From Desulfobacteraceae bacterium Eth-SRB2 (GTDB lineage: Bacteria; Desulfobacterota; Desulfobacteria; Desulfobacterales; UBA11574), in assembly GCA_004193595.1 (NCBI GenBank), contig RPGQ01000002.1, forward strand, positions 243,752 to 307,751: DNA of 64,000 nucleotides. Direction: 5' to 3'. Of the stretch, positions 19,536 through 29,483 are shown piece after piece. Position 1 is the stretch's first letter; the number at the start of each line of letters is the position of its first letter. The position numbers were made by a program, and so were the translations under genes. The notes under the pieces were generated by a model. That model was not told the origin of the DNA and searched no databases. It saw only the letters and a program-made list of their open reading frames with translations.

Positions 19536-20327
19536 TCAGATTTCGATAACCAGTCCAATGGGACAATGGTCTGAGCCAAAAATATCATTGTCGATAAAAA
19601 CCTCTTTAACCCAGCCGTTATCGATAATATCTTTTGTAACAAAAAAATAATCAATACGCCACCCTATGTTTCGCTCCCTTGCCTTGAATCGATAGGTCCA
19701 CCATGAATATTTTATGGCATCCGGATAAAAACATCTGTAGGTGTCCACATAGCCATTTTCAATAATCCTATCGAGCCAATCACGCTCGATTCTTAAAAAC
19801 CCGGATTTTTTTTCATTGGGTTTGGGATTTTTCAAATCAATCTCATTATGAGCTGTATTGTAATCTCCGGTAATGATAAGGCTTCGGCCCTGGTTTTTAT
19901 ATTCATCGGCATATTTGAAAAAATTTTCATAAAAATCGAGTTTGTACTGAAGCCGTTCCTCGCTCATTTGACCGTTAGGAAAATAAACGTTAAAAAATAT
20001 AAAATCATCAAAATCCATCTCGATAATCCGACCCTCGCTATCGAATTTCGGCTCACCAATATTGTAATTAATTCTCTTGGGCTCAATCCGGGTATAGGTG
20101 CAGACCCCACTGTATCCTTTTTTTACCGTGGCATGGGACCAGAATGATTTATAGCCGGAAATATTTTTCATCTCATCCGTAAGCTGTGAATCCTGAATCT
20201 TTGTTTCCTGAATGGCAAATATATCGGCATCCACCTGTTTGAATAATGTAAAAAAATCCTTTTTAATGGCCGCTCGAATGCCGTTCACATTCCAAGAAAT
20301 CAGTTTTATTTTCTTTTTCTTCGGCAT
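19536..20327 (-). CDS. xth: Exodeoxyribonuclease III (AP endonuclease)
   Basis: 263 aa from ATG 20327 (MPKKKKIKLISWNVNGIRA). Mg-dependent base-excision repair nuclease of the EEP superfamily. Motifs in order: SWNVNGIRA (about 11-19), IQETKI with the metal-binding Glu (41), VYFPNG, ITGDYNTAHNEID (Asp/Asn of the active site), SWWTYR, IGWRIDYF and GSDHCPI (His near the C-terminus). Length and motifs match the ExoA/Xth family. A type B repeat lies just upstream. A frameshifted inverted copy lies at 29484-30330. Confidence 0.96.
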   Translation of the reverse strand: MPKKKKIKLISWNVNGIRAAIKKDFFTLFKQVDADIFAIQETKIQDSQLTDEMKNISGYKSFWSHATVKKGYSGVCTYTRIEPKRINYNIGEPKFDSEGRIIEMDFDDFIFFNVYFPNGQMSEERLQYKLDFYENFFKYADEYKNQGRSLIITGDYNTAHNEIDLKNPKPNEKKSGFLRIERDWLDRIIENGYVDTYRCFYPDAIKYSWWTYRFKARERNIGWRIDYFFVTKDIIDNGWVKEVFIDNDIFGSDHCPIGLVIEI

Positions 20328-20362
20328 ATCAGACTCTCCCACACGGCTGTCTGTTAGAGTAT

Positions 20363-20701
20363 GAGACCTTTGCAAAACGCCCCTTTTTGCTCAATTTCTG
20401 CGTCCCCGATAATCGGGATTTATCAACAGGCTCAAATTTTAATCCTCGAAATACTCAATGTATTCCTGCCTGCCCTGTGAAATGCGGAGCCTATTTCTCC
20501 GGGGTGGTTAAAATTATCGCCTTTCTTGAACTTAAACAAAAATTGATGCATTCGTAAAAAGTCTGGAATCCCCTTAAAGCGTCATTCCGGCGAAGGCCGG
20601 AATCCAGTTATTTCAATATGTTCTGGATGCCGGATCAGGTCCGGCATGACGAATTCGGACTTTTTACGAGACCATCAAAATTAACATTTTTCAAAGGTCT
20701 C
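20363..20701. repeat. Type B palindromic repeat with a nested second repeat
   Basis: GAGACCTTTGCAAAACG on the left and inverted TTTTTCAAAGGTCTC on the right, 339 bp. The core has CTCAAATTTTAATCCTCGAAATACTCAATG, the reverse of the 16.6 kb copy. A different element, CGTCATTCCGGCGAAGGCCGGAATCCAG to CCGGATCAGGTCCGGCATGACG, is nested at about 20581-20651. Confidence 0.75.
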
Positions 20702-20720
20702 AGTATTTCTCAGAAATATG

Positions 20721-20895
20721 TTCCGTGTACAGGGGTGTTAAACGAAAACCCTTAAAATTGCGATAAGTCACCGGCAAGGTGCTTTACAATGGCTTTACAA
20801 TACCCGAAAATGTGGGTTTTATCAAAGATGTTTTGATAAAATTATTTCGTGCAAAATTTTTGAGGAATTTTTTTAGAATTTTTTTAAAAAATATT
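20721..20895. promoter_or_regulatory. Shared intergenic element with operator-like palindrome
   Basis: Contains TTTTATCAAAGATGTTTTGATAAAAT (20817-20842), nearly perfectly palindromic. The flanking ATTGTAAAG, CCCGAAAATG and GGGGTGTTAAA recur in inverted order at 38820-38970, immediately upstream of a methyltransferase gene. It is either a dispersed repeat or a regulator site; the sequence alone does not decide. Confidence 0.45.
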
Positions 20896-20990
20896 TTGTT
20901 AATTGTGAATAACTTCTTCCGTGATTTTAAAATTCGATATCACAACTATTAAACCGACTTCAAAATACAAGATAGCAGATATTCAAACCA

Positions 20991-21209
20991 TGCTTATCCG
21001 GTTGACACATACGTGCCCCTTGTCCCGTGTTCGGCCAGCGACGTAAGGGCGGTAGCGTCTTCGGCTCTCCTACTATCAGCCCGCAACCCGCAGCTTGTAG
21101 AGCATTTGGCGGACTGTCTCGTATCGGGTCAACCCAGATCTCGCACCACTATCGGTTGTGCGGGGTGGAAAACTACCTTTTCGAGTTATATGTGCCAACC
21201 GGATAAGCA
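20991..21209. repeat. 219-bp element with 21-bp terminal inverted repeats
   Basis: TGCTTATCCGGTTGACACATA at 20991 and TATGTGCCAACCGGATAAGCA at 21189 match 20 of 21 in inverted orientation. The interior is GC-rich and non-coding. The class is not recognised; it may be a non-autonomous transposable element. Confidence 0.65.
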
Positions 21210-21222
21210 TGATTCAAACTTG

Positions 21223-21253
21223 AAAAGGCAGAGCCAAACGACCCTGCCTTTTT
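21223..21253 (-). terminator. Bidirectional hairpin terminator of the PKD gene
   Basis: AAAAGGCAG-AGCCAAACGACC-CTGCCTTTTT, with T-runs on both strands, 37 bp past the stop of the secreted protein at 21290. Confidence 0.75.
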
Positions 21254-21289
21254 ATCGGTATGTGAATAAGTGGAAATACTTTTTATCTA

Positions 21290-24200
21290 CTACTTCTTGG
21301 TATGGATAACGATTGAACCACCTCCGATCTCTTGGTCGAAGCCGTTGTCGTAGATTACGGTCTCTTCGGCGGTAACTTCGTCCTCCTCCCAGATTTTGAT
21401 TCGGAAGGTATCCGGTTCATCGTCACCAGCCCAGATCATGAACTTGTAATCCCCTGAGCCATTAATGGTGCCGGTACCCTTAAATTTGGCATAGTTGCTG
21501 CCGGTGACCAACAGCCAGTCATAGCTGCCACTGTGGAAGTTCAGGTCCGCCGTTTGAAACTGGAACTCTGTCTGGCCAGTCGGGACGTTGGCGCCCTTCT
21601 TGTATTTGGAAACAAATCCAAAGTTCGCCTTGCCTGTGAGTGTCGGAATTGGTATGTAAGCTCCTTCTGGCGAGTCGATCCAGCCGCCGCCGGTCACGAA
21701 GCCGGCGCTCGGGTCATAGATCACGGCGGAGGTGCACACTTCTTCTGAATCCACTGTGCCATCGTTAACAGTGAGGCAGACATTGTATATACCGGCTTCA
21801 GCGTAAGTGTTGCAGGGTGCCTCACCAGTGCCCGTGCTTAAGTCTCCGAAATCCCAGCTGTAGGTCAGTGAATCGCCATCCGGATCAGATGAGCCGGTTC
21901 CATCAAAGCAGCTCTCTAAGGGATTGACGTAGGGTCCATTGGGATCGGCTACGGGCGGCAGATTGGGACTGACTGTAACTGTTGTGCAGGTGATGTCTGT
22001 TTTGCCATAGCTGTCGATGACCTTCAAGCAGATGTCATAGACTTTACCAATTGGCGCATCCGACGGTACAAACAGATCGGCCTCACATCCAGTAGCATCG
22101 TCAAATTCACCGTCATTGTCTAAGTCCCAGGCACAGGTAATCACATCGTCGGGATCCGGATCATAGGAGCCGGTTCCATCCAGAGTAATCATGGAGCCAG
22201 GTGAGGCCAGATAAGGGCCGTTCGGATCGGACACCGGTGCGTGGTTGCCGATTTCAATTGTGGTGTAATCGATGTCTGAACAGGGTTCGATTGGTATATC
22301 GTTGACCACACTGGGAGCATCGGTGACTCTTAAACCAATAACCCCTGTGTAAGGTGCGGCCCAGGTCCATTGGGGATTTACACCCACTGCGTCGGAAGAC
22401 TCACCGAAGCAATCACTATCCTCTGTGCCGAACAACCCGTCGTTGTCCAGATCCCATTCATATTTATCAATTGGAGGATTATCCGGATCCCAAGAAGCCG
22501 AAGCATCCAAGGTAACCGGCGTATTAACCCAACCTATGTAAGGACCTCCGGCGAAGGCATGGGGACAGTGCGGTGGTGGATGAACATAGATTTCACATGG
22601 ATAGATGCTTGTCTGCGGTCCACCCAAATTGACAGGATTGTCATCGGTAACCCTTACAGATACCGGATGATATCCTTCTGTTGAGAATCCTCCAACAATA
22701 GTGGCAGTTCGTCCAGTGGCATCGTCAAATTGTCCGTCATTGTCCAAATCCCACTCGTAGCTGACGATGTGTCGGGTAATATCAGGATGGAATGAACATG
22801 AAGCGTCCAGATGGATGTCCTGGCCAAGATTATATTCTTGTTCGTCGCAATCGCAGATCACAGCCTCAGGCGGGATGATAGTCACACCTTTTAACAAGAT
22901 CAGAACTCGCCATCCAGTGCTAAAGGCATGAAAAACGGGGTTTGGACCCGGTACATCATCCCAACGACCATCGGTCTGTTGTGTACGAACAATATAATGG
23001 GCCAAACCTTCCCTTGATGCAGTGTCCGGAGAATAGTACCAGTCAAAGCTATTTAGTGTCTGACCCGTAATGGTACAATCATATTCTGTAATGTGGGTGA
23101 TGTCCGGCTCAGGTATACGCATCGCTTTCATGGTCCCATACATACCATAGCTATTGCCCAACAAACGCTGGTAATCCCAACCTCCTCCACTATCATTCCA
23201 GTGGCGGTAGAGGAATCCAATAGCACTTTGAACTTTAGGATCGGTTAAAGGGGTCCCCAAAAATTCATGGCAGATGATACCTGCCGCTGCCTTAGTACAG
23301 TTCGGCATATCTATATCCCACATGTAACCAAAGCCGCCATTGTTTGTGTCACAAAAGGTGTGATGGGTGTGGTCTAAGAAATAGATCAACTCATCGCGCA
23401 CGAACTGAGGCACTGTTGATCCCATGTTCTCTTCTGCGGCAATCATTCCTAAAGGTGGCCACTGGGTAGTTGACATGTCCGAATCTGAGAAATTAGCCCA
23501 ATAACGCCAGCCACCACGAAAGGTCCCGCTGTCAACCTGTCCCCAAGCAAAATAATCCACCATATCCTGTACGATCTCGGCATATGTTCTTTCATACACG
23601 CCGGGTCTGCCCACAGCAGCAACTTTGTTAGGTGCACCGCTACTAGCCAGTGTCACCATGCATATGCCACCGATATAGGTTTCCCGACTGTCATGGATTG
23701 GCGTACCATCTGCAGGCCAACCTTCCGAGTAATTGGTTACCAGTCCAATACCATTTCCATTCGTATCAGGATCTCTTGCAGTCTGATCAGAAATGTTCCA
23801 TGAATAAGTTCGGCGGAGTAAGACGTTTAAGCCTCGCTGCACGGTTTCCACGTAAGGATCACTATCGTAATCCATATTAGTCTTACTCCCATGCAACTGG
23901 AATGCGTCGATTGCAGCACCGACCACTGCCAATGGATGGTACACATTTAAATCCCAGTGGCCGTAAGGTTGTCCATAACCGTAACCAGGGGCACCACCAG
24001 CAGGGAAATTATCACGAATCATGTTTGTGTGAAGCCACCAAAGTCCCTCATCAATGGCCATATTGATGCGTACATCCAGATGATTGGGGACGCTCAAATC
24101 GGAACTCTCATAAATTCTGACCGGATATTGGTCTTGGGCCTCATTACCTGATCCATCCTTAACATGCAGTGTTGCAATGAATAGCCGACCTGCTAAACCT

Positions 24201-24478
24201 GTATAGGTGTGTTTGACGCCTAAGTTGTAGGAGTCTGTAATTAGTGTCCATAGCATTGCTGGACTGCCATCTCCAAAATCCCAATAATACTCCGTAGCCC
24301 CGCCTCTATCGATTCCCTTTAAGGTTGTTTCCGCGTCTCTATAGGTATAGTGAGCAATAGATGGGCTTGAAGGTTGCCATGGCACACAGATTGCCTGAGG
24401 TTGCGCTGATACCACACTGGCAAAGGCCAAAAGCACCATAGCGCAAAATACGACAGAAAGGTAAAACAACTTTTTCAT
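21290..24478 (-). CDS. Large secreted toroid / multi-PKD protein, 1062 aa
   Basis: Signal peptide MKKLFYLSVVFCAMVLLAFASVVSA, cleaved about residue 25, so exported. An early PKD-like piece (YWDFGDGSP) is followed at about 130-520 by a helical repeat region resembling alpha/alpha toroids (GWDYQRLLGNSYGMYG, QQTDGRWDD, STGWRVLILLKG). Then come at least four PKD domains marked by YEWDLDNDGQFDDATG-type units and GGPYIG/PNGPY starts. The C-terminal ~110 residues (GGGWIDSPEGAY, FGFVSKYKKGANVPTG, GSNYAKFKGTGTING) resemble the post-COAP-1 type domain seen at the ends of secreted PKD proteins. Cell-surface or extracellular; substrate unknown. A ribosome site (GGAGGGAATG) precedes ATG 24478. Confidence 0.88.
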   Translation of the reverse strand: MKKLFYLSVVFCAMVLLAFASVVSAQPQAICVPWQPSSPSIAHYTYRDAETTLKGIDRGGATEYYWDFGDGSPAMLWTLITDSYNLGVKHTYTGLAGRLFIATLHVKDGSGNEAQDQYPVRIYESSDLSVPNHLDVRINMAIDEGLWWLHTNMIRDNFPAGGAPGYGYGQPYGHWDLNVYHPLAVVGAAIDAFQLHGSKTNMDYDSDPYVETVQRGLNVLLRRTYSWNISDQTARDPDTNGNGIGLVTNYSEGWPADGTPIHDSRETYIGGICMVTLASSGAPNKVAAVGRPGVYERTYAEIVQDMVDYFAWGQVDSGTFRGGWRYWANFSDSDMSTTQWPPLGMIAAEENMGSTVPQFVRDELIYFLDHTHHTFCDTNNGGFGYMWDIDMPNCTKAAAGIICHEFLGTPLTDPKVQSAIGFLYRHWNDSGGGWDYQRLLGNSYGMYGTMKAMRIPEPDITHITEYDCTITGQTLNSFDWYYSPDTASREGLAHYIVRTQQTDGRWDDVPGPNPVFHAFSTGWRVLILLKGVTIIPPEAVICDCDEQEYNLGQDIHLDASCSFHPDITRHIVSYEWDLDNDGQFDDATGRTATIVGGFSTEGYHPVSVRVTDDNPVNLGGPQTSIYPCEIYVHPPPHCPHAFAGGPYIGWVNTPVTLDASASWDPDNPPIDKYEWDLDNDGLFGTEDSDCFGESSDAVGVNPQWTWAAPYTGVIGLRVTDAPSVVNDIPIEPCSDIDYTTIEIGNHAPVSDPNGPYLASPGSMITLDGTGSYDPDPDDVITCAWDLDNDGEFDDATGCEADLFVPSDAPIGKVYDICLKVIDSYGKTDITCTTVTVSPNLPPVADPNGPYVNPLESCFDGTGSSDPDGDSLTYSWDFGDLSTGTGEAPCNTYAEAGIYNVCLTVNDGTVDSEEVCTSAVIYDPSAGFVTGGGWIDSPEGAYIPIPTLTGKANFGFVSKYKKGANVPTGQTEFQFQTADLNFHSGSYDWLLVTGSNYAKFKGTGTINGSGDYKFMIWAGDDEPDTFRIKIWEEDEVTAEETVIYDNGFDQEIGGGSIVIHTKK

Positions 24479-24930
24479 ACATTCCCTCCTTTTCTTCTGT
24501 AAAGTTATCTATAAATGGAACGGGTAAGAAACAAAAATTCGTTACCTGGATTTGGCTTTTTAAAAAGATGAATATTTTCCTAACAGAACAAGACAGCGTT
24601 CTGTCAGGAGCAAGGCATGCACATTTTGAGTGGTTTTTCTATGGGGCGACCTCAGGAGAATCTCATGGTCCTTAAACCGGTCTGGGCCACAATTATACAT
24701 GTAACCCGAGCCGGAAAACCACAGCATTTAGTTTTGCCGGAAAAGTTTTAAAGTTATGCAACTTGAGTTTTGAAGGTTATGCAGGAGGGGCACGAATAGA
24801 AAATGTTCGTGTTAAAGTATATGGAGTTATGAAATCTTTGTATATGAAAACATTGGGAATAGCGCAGTCATTTGAAAAGGCTTGATAAGTATCCTGGGTT
24901 AGAAAAGTTTTATTATTATAGGGTATACCG
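24479..24930. other. Upstream region of the secreted protein gene
   Basis: AT-rich sequence that must hold the promoter of the 21290-24478 gene. I see no convincing -35/-10 pair and no ORF. Confidence 0.45.
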
Positions 24931-26400
24931 TAATGCTTGATACTAATAATAGTTCTTGACAGGTTTTACACGGCTTCCAAATAAAGCTCCTCGCCCTGAC
25001 TCTCTAAGGCATGGATACCAACATACTCTTCTTGGCTATTCATTTTCATTTACATCAATTTCTCCATCCTCTTCCCAATATTTATTTTCTTCAGCTACCG
25101 TCTTTGCGATCAGTTTTTGGCATATTTTCGATGTGACCCGGGAAAAAGCCAAAGACAAATTATTGCGAAACTTTCGAAGCGTAAAATCACAATGTTTAGC
25201 CATATAATTTTTTACAACCCCCCAGCACATTTCAATAGGCTGAAGTTCAGGGTGGTATTGAGGTGTCCGTAAAATAGAATGTCCCTCTGCTTCTACTATT
25301 TTATCAATCTTGTACTCAGGTTTTGGTTCAAATAATTTGCACAGAACGTACAATTCAGCTTTCAGTAAATCTTCCCCCCATGGGATTCCTTTGTCATCCA
25401 ACCATTTGCGTAAATTTTCTTTGCGTGCGTTTGATTTAGGGAATGCGCTTTCTTCTGTGGTATTATGATAACTGGCATTGTCCATAATGATAATTGAATT
25501 TTCCGGGATATCAGGCAATAGCTGCTCTGTGAACCATTTAGAAAAGTTACCCCAATCCATTTGGCCATGGTAATCACCGGTTTTCTTTTTTGCTTCAAAA
25601 ATCAACTGGGCGTTGTTAACCCAGCCGTCAAGCGTGATTGCATTAACTACAATCAAGCGTTCACCCTTCCCGGCTGGCTTATTCACATCAGGACCATCCT
25701 CATCAAAATACCAAGTGAACTGGTTAGAGTGGTTTTTATTTATGAACGTTTCATCAAGGTAAACCTCAGGACGTACAAACGATCCATCCGGTTTCCTGTT
25801 CAAACGTTTCTGTCTAATATACTGTCTTCTCGCTAAAATTACATAATCCCGCTCTTTCAGGGCTGAACGTCGTTTCCCGGTTCCATAAGTGAAGCCCCAT
25901 CTATTCAATGTCCTCCATAGTGTTGTTGTGGGAAAATTGTAATCGGGGTTAATTTTTGCTAAATGTTTACGAACAAGATCAACTGACACATGCCGACCTT
26001 TCAGGTTCTGGGAACGTATATACTGCCGCACAACTGGCTGTAAGTTATGCGGAATCGCATATTCCGGCTTGCCTCGTGTTTTGGGTAAGCTGTCCGGAAC
26101 GTTTTGCTTGTTCTTATTATACTCGGCCATGATTCTTCTAACCGTAGCTTGGCCAATACCTAAACCCTTTGCTGTTTGTTCTATAGCCCACACGGCCTTG
26201 AGTTTCTTTTCACCTCTCTCAATATCATTAAATTGCTTTAAATTGATTACGAGTTGTTTCATACCTTGTGTGAATTCTTTACCTTGAAATGACATTGCCG
26301 CAACCCCATATAAATTTTAGCAATAACTCTCATATCTTAAACAAAAATTATAGGCTATTGCAATAGAATTGTCAAGCAAGAAATATCAAGTCATATGGAA
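24930..26400. mobile_element. IS630-type insertion sequence, ends uncertain
   Basis: The transposase at 25036-26295 is the core. Weak inverted similarity (ATGCTTGATA...TTCTTGACAG near 24934 and, reversed, CTTGACAATTCT...TATCAAGTCAT near 26370-26395) may mark the ends. It lies at the centre of inverted duplication B. Confidence 0.35.
25036..26295 (-). CDS. IS630-family DDE transposase
   Basis: 419 aa. The N-terminal HTH region (TAKGLGIGQATVRRIM, about 47-62) is followed by a second HTH-like part (KGRHVSVDLVRKHLAKINPDYNF) and a DDE_3-type catalytic domain: YLDETFINKN (first Asp), IIMDNASYHN (second Asp) and PELQPIEMCWGVVKNYMA (Glu). Full length with no frameshift, so it may be active. IS630/Tc1-mariner enzymes insert at TA, the same target suggested by the TA-flanked palindromic repeats here, though their ends do not match this IS. 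Confidence 0.92.
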   Translation of the reverse strand: MSFQGKEFTQGMKQLVINLKQFNDIERGEKKLKAVWAIEQTAKGLGIGQATVRRIMAEYNKNKQNVPDSLPKTRGKPEYAIPHNLQPVVRQYIRSQNLKGRHVSVDLVRKHLAKINPDYNFPTTTLWRTLNRWGFTYGTGKRRSALKERDYVILARRQYIRQKRLNRKPDGSFVRPEVYLDETFINKNHSNQFTWYFDEDGPDVNKPAGKGERLIVVNAITLDGWVNNAQLIFEAKKKTGDYHGQMDWGNFSKWFTEQLLPDIPENSIIIMDNASYHNTTEESAFPKSNARKENLRKWLDDKGIPWGEDLLKAELYVLCKLFEPKPEYKIDKIVEAEGHSILRTPQYHPELQPIEMCWGVVKNYMAKHCDFTLRKFRNNLSLAFSRVTSKICQKLIAKTVAEENKYWEEDGEIDVNENE

Positions 26401-26699
26401 TATGCTATAACATATCCTCTGGCAAGCGAATCGAGATTGATTTGAGGGACGGTTTCAGTTTTGGAAATGAAGCTCTCTTTAACTTTTTTGAATCAAAATA
26501 ATCAAGGGCTCATTAAAGAAAATTTGTTCACATTCCCAGTTTTGGACCTGGTGTTTGAGCAAATTTTTATCTATGTTACCCTCATCCCATTGAAATCCGG
26601 TAAATTGTTCTAAATCATTTGTCATAATATATTATTGTATATTATTGCCATATACAATTCAAGTTTGATTTTGATGTCAAATCAACAGGAATGAAAATT
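26296..26699. other. Intergenic, no gene seen
   Basis: AT-rich sequence between the transposase and the start of the noisy arm. Contains ATATTATTGTATATTATTGCCATATACAA near 26630. No ORF recognised. Confidence 0.5.
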
Positions 26700-27150
26700 A
26701 TTGGTATGTATGGGACCATGAAAGCGATGCGTATACCTGAGCCGGACATCACCCATTACAGAATATGATTGTACCATTACGGGTCAGACACTAAATAGCT
26801 TTGACTGGTACACTATTCTCTGAACACTGCATCAAAGGGAAGGTTTGGCCCATTATATTGTTCATTACCTGTAGACCGATGGTCGTTGGGATGATAATAC
26901 CGGTCCAAGCCGTTTTCATGCCTTTAGCACTGGATGGCGAGTTCTGATCTTTAAGGTGTGACTATCATCCCTTACAGAACAATGATCTGCGGTGACGGGC
27001 AGAATATAATCCTTGGCCAGGACATCCATCTGGACGCTTCATGTTCATTCCATCCTGATATTACCCGACACATCGTCAGCTACGAGTGTGGGATTTGGAC
27101 AATGACGGACAATTTGACGATGCCACTGGGTACGCCCCTAATATTATAAG
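26700..27150 (+). pseudogene. Degraded fragment of the toroid/PKD protein gene
   Basis: Reads GMYGTMKAMRIPEPDIT and later DIHLDASCSFHPDITRHIVSYE across frameshifts, corresponding to 22690-23150 of the intact gene. It stops abruptly at DDATG, where the RAYT fragment begins. Confidence 0.8.
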
Positions 27151-27153
27151 ATT

Positions 27154-27777
27154 CTATTCATCCATCAATGAATATCCATTTTCTGATGCTATTCGCTCTC
27201 CACGCCGAGCACTCATACTGACCGCAGGCTGCGAGATATTGAGCTTTGGAGCCAGGTCCGCCATCGTAAACCCCAACTCCCTGACCGCCCAGTAACACAA
27301 AAGACTTCTTGCTTTGACTTTTACCGGTTGCTTTCCGGGCTGAAATATTTCTTCCGGTTTAATGGAAAAAATCTCAGCCACCCGATCAGCGAGTTTATCT
27401 ATATCATAGCCTTGAGACTTTAGCTGGTATTTGCGTTCAAGAAACTCATCGGCAGCCTTTAAAACCCTCTCAACGAAATCAGAATCGCCAAGCACACGTT
27501 CATCACTTTTAAAGTGAATGTTTGCCCGCCGAAGAGACTTGATCACAGACCAGCCGCCGCTGCTTCGGATGAGTCCTCCTCCGGTGAGTTCGGGGCGCTT
27601 GCCATCCTGGATGCCTTTCTGAACAAATATTTTGTAACGGCGTCGCGCAGTTAATCTCTTTTTATCGAACAGTTTCAGAACATACGCATCATTTTGCCAC
27701 TCTTTTTTCTTTTTCCCCATGATAACGGCATGCCCGCAAAAAGGGTATTTGTCCAGTGCTTTTATGTCTGTAACCAC
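27154..27777 (-). pseudogene. RAYT / Y1-type transposase, C-terminal fragment
   Basis: 207 aa without frameshifts. ALDKYPFCGHAVIMG, RPELTGGGLIRSSGGWS, DERVLGDSDFVERVL and LLCYWAVRELGFTMADLAPKLNIS, the last a DnaA-like/HTH tail, match the C-terminal half of REP-associated tyrosine transposases. The N-terminal HUH and catalytic Tyr part is missing, and the Met (a GTG) is an internal residue. The fragment is clean although it lies in the noisy arm, so it may have been polished by reads from another locus. Confidence 0.75.
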
Positions 27778-28440
27778 ACTGGGTAACGATATCGAATTTC
27801 AAAGACTCTTTGCCTTATCCCAACGATTCGGATTTATCTCGGCACGAGAATTAGCCTTGTTGGGCATTCCATATATAAATATAAGCCACTTTAAAAATGC
27901 AACAATACTACAGCTATTTTTCAAAAAAGCTATTTATACGATCACCTGTTTCTGTGATTTCTGGCTGGGATTTCGGAGACTTAAGCACGGGCACTGGTGA
28001 GGCACCCTGCAACGCACGCTTGAAGCCAGGCATATACAATGTCCTCACTGTTAACGGTTCATGCATAATTTTGTGACGGACTTTGGGGACGTCTATTGGA
28101 TTATAGCTTTCTCAATAATGTAATCATAGAAATGACATGGAACTATTTCTCAAAATCACATACGCCGCTTTCCTGATTTGGTTCTTCAGCTTCTTTATCG
28201 TTTTCCTGGGAAGCCACTTAAAAGAACTAATCGACAATTATCGGTTATGATATCTGTAATTCATTCATTTTATAAAAATTTCAATACACTGGCAAGCTGT
28301 ACGCTCTTAAAAAACACGATATTTATGAGATAATCTCAATAGATCGCAGAAAATGCAAGACCTGATGTAACAAATGGATATCTGAAAAATTGCTAATTAA
28401 ATGCTTTGAGATAGGTAGTTTTTACTGCAGAAAACGGCTG
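27778..28440. other. Mosaic segment of the noisy arm, no gene
   Basis: 27957-28062 repeats part of the PKD gene (TGGGATTTCGGAGAC...). 28063-28440 matches neither the left arm nor any family I know, and has no long ORF. Confidence 0.5.
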
Positions 28441-28575
28441 AACTGAGTGGGAGAGGACGAAGTTACCGCCGAAGAGACCGTAATCTACGACAACGAGCTA
28501 CCAAGAGATCGGGAGGTGGTTTCCAATCGTTATCCATACCAGAAAGTAGTAGATAAAAAGTATTTCACTTATTTC
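28440..28575 (+). pseudogene. C-terminal scrap of the PKD protein gene
   Basis: DEVTAEETVIYDNE and the following bases match the last about 45 codons of the gene ending at 21290, with a frameshift before the stop. The terminator and the 219-bp TIR element follow in inverted order. Confidence 0.75.
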
Positions 28576-29483
28576 ACATGCCCGATAAAAAGGCAGGGGT
28601 CGTTTGGCTCTGCCTTTCAAGACCCCAAATCGTGCTTATCAGGTTGGCTATAACTCCGAAAAGGTAGTTTTCCACCCACAACCGATAGTGGTGCTGAGAT
28701 CTGGGTTGACCCGATACAGAACAGTGCATAAATGCTCTAAGCTGCGGGTTGCGGGCTGATAGTAGGAGAGCCGAAGACGCTACCGCGCCCGTCGCTGGCC
28801 GAGCACGGGACAAGGGGCACGTATGTGTCAACCGGATAAGCATGGTTTGAATATCTGCTATCTTGTATTTTGAAGTGGTTTAATAGTTGTGATATCGAAT
28901 TTTAAAATCACGGAAGAAGTTATTCACAATTAACAAAATATTTTTAAAAATTCTGAAAATTCATAAAATTTTTGCACGAAATAATTTTATCAAAACATCT
29001 TTGATAAAACCACATTTTCGGGTATTGTAAAGCCATTAGTAAAGCACCTTGCCGGTGAGCTTATCGCAATTTTAAGGTTTCGTTTAACACCCTGTACACG
29101 GGTGTATTTCAGAAGGAAATGCTGAGACCTTTGAAAATGTTAATTTTGATGGATGTAAGTAAAAGGATCGAATTCTCGTCATTTTGGACCTGATCCGTCA
29201 GAACACTATTGAAGTAACTGGATTCCGGCCTTCGCCGGAATGACGCTTTAAAGGGAGTTCAGACTTTTACGGAAGCCATCAATTCCCTGTTTAAGTTCAG
29301 AAGGCGATAATTTTACCCCGGAGAAATGAGCTCCGCATTTCACAGGGCAGGCAGGAATACATTGAGTATTTCGAGGATTAAAATTTGAGCCTGTTGTTGA
29401 TAATCCAAATTATCGGGGACGCAGAAATTGAGCCAAAAGGGGCGTTTTACAAGGTCATTTATACTCAACAGACAGCCGTGTGG

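Noticed and set aside
21013-21309. 98-aa ORF of the track
   Set aside because: It overlaps the 219-bp TIR element, the terminator and the end of the PKD gene; no ribosome site or recognisable motif.
25036-26295. IS630 transposase as the driver of the palindromic repeats
   Set aside because: The TA target would fit, but the IS ends I can guess do not match repeat types A, C or D.
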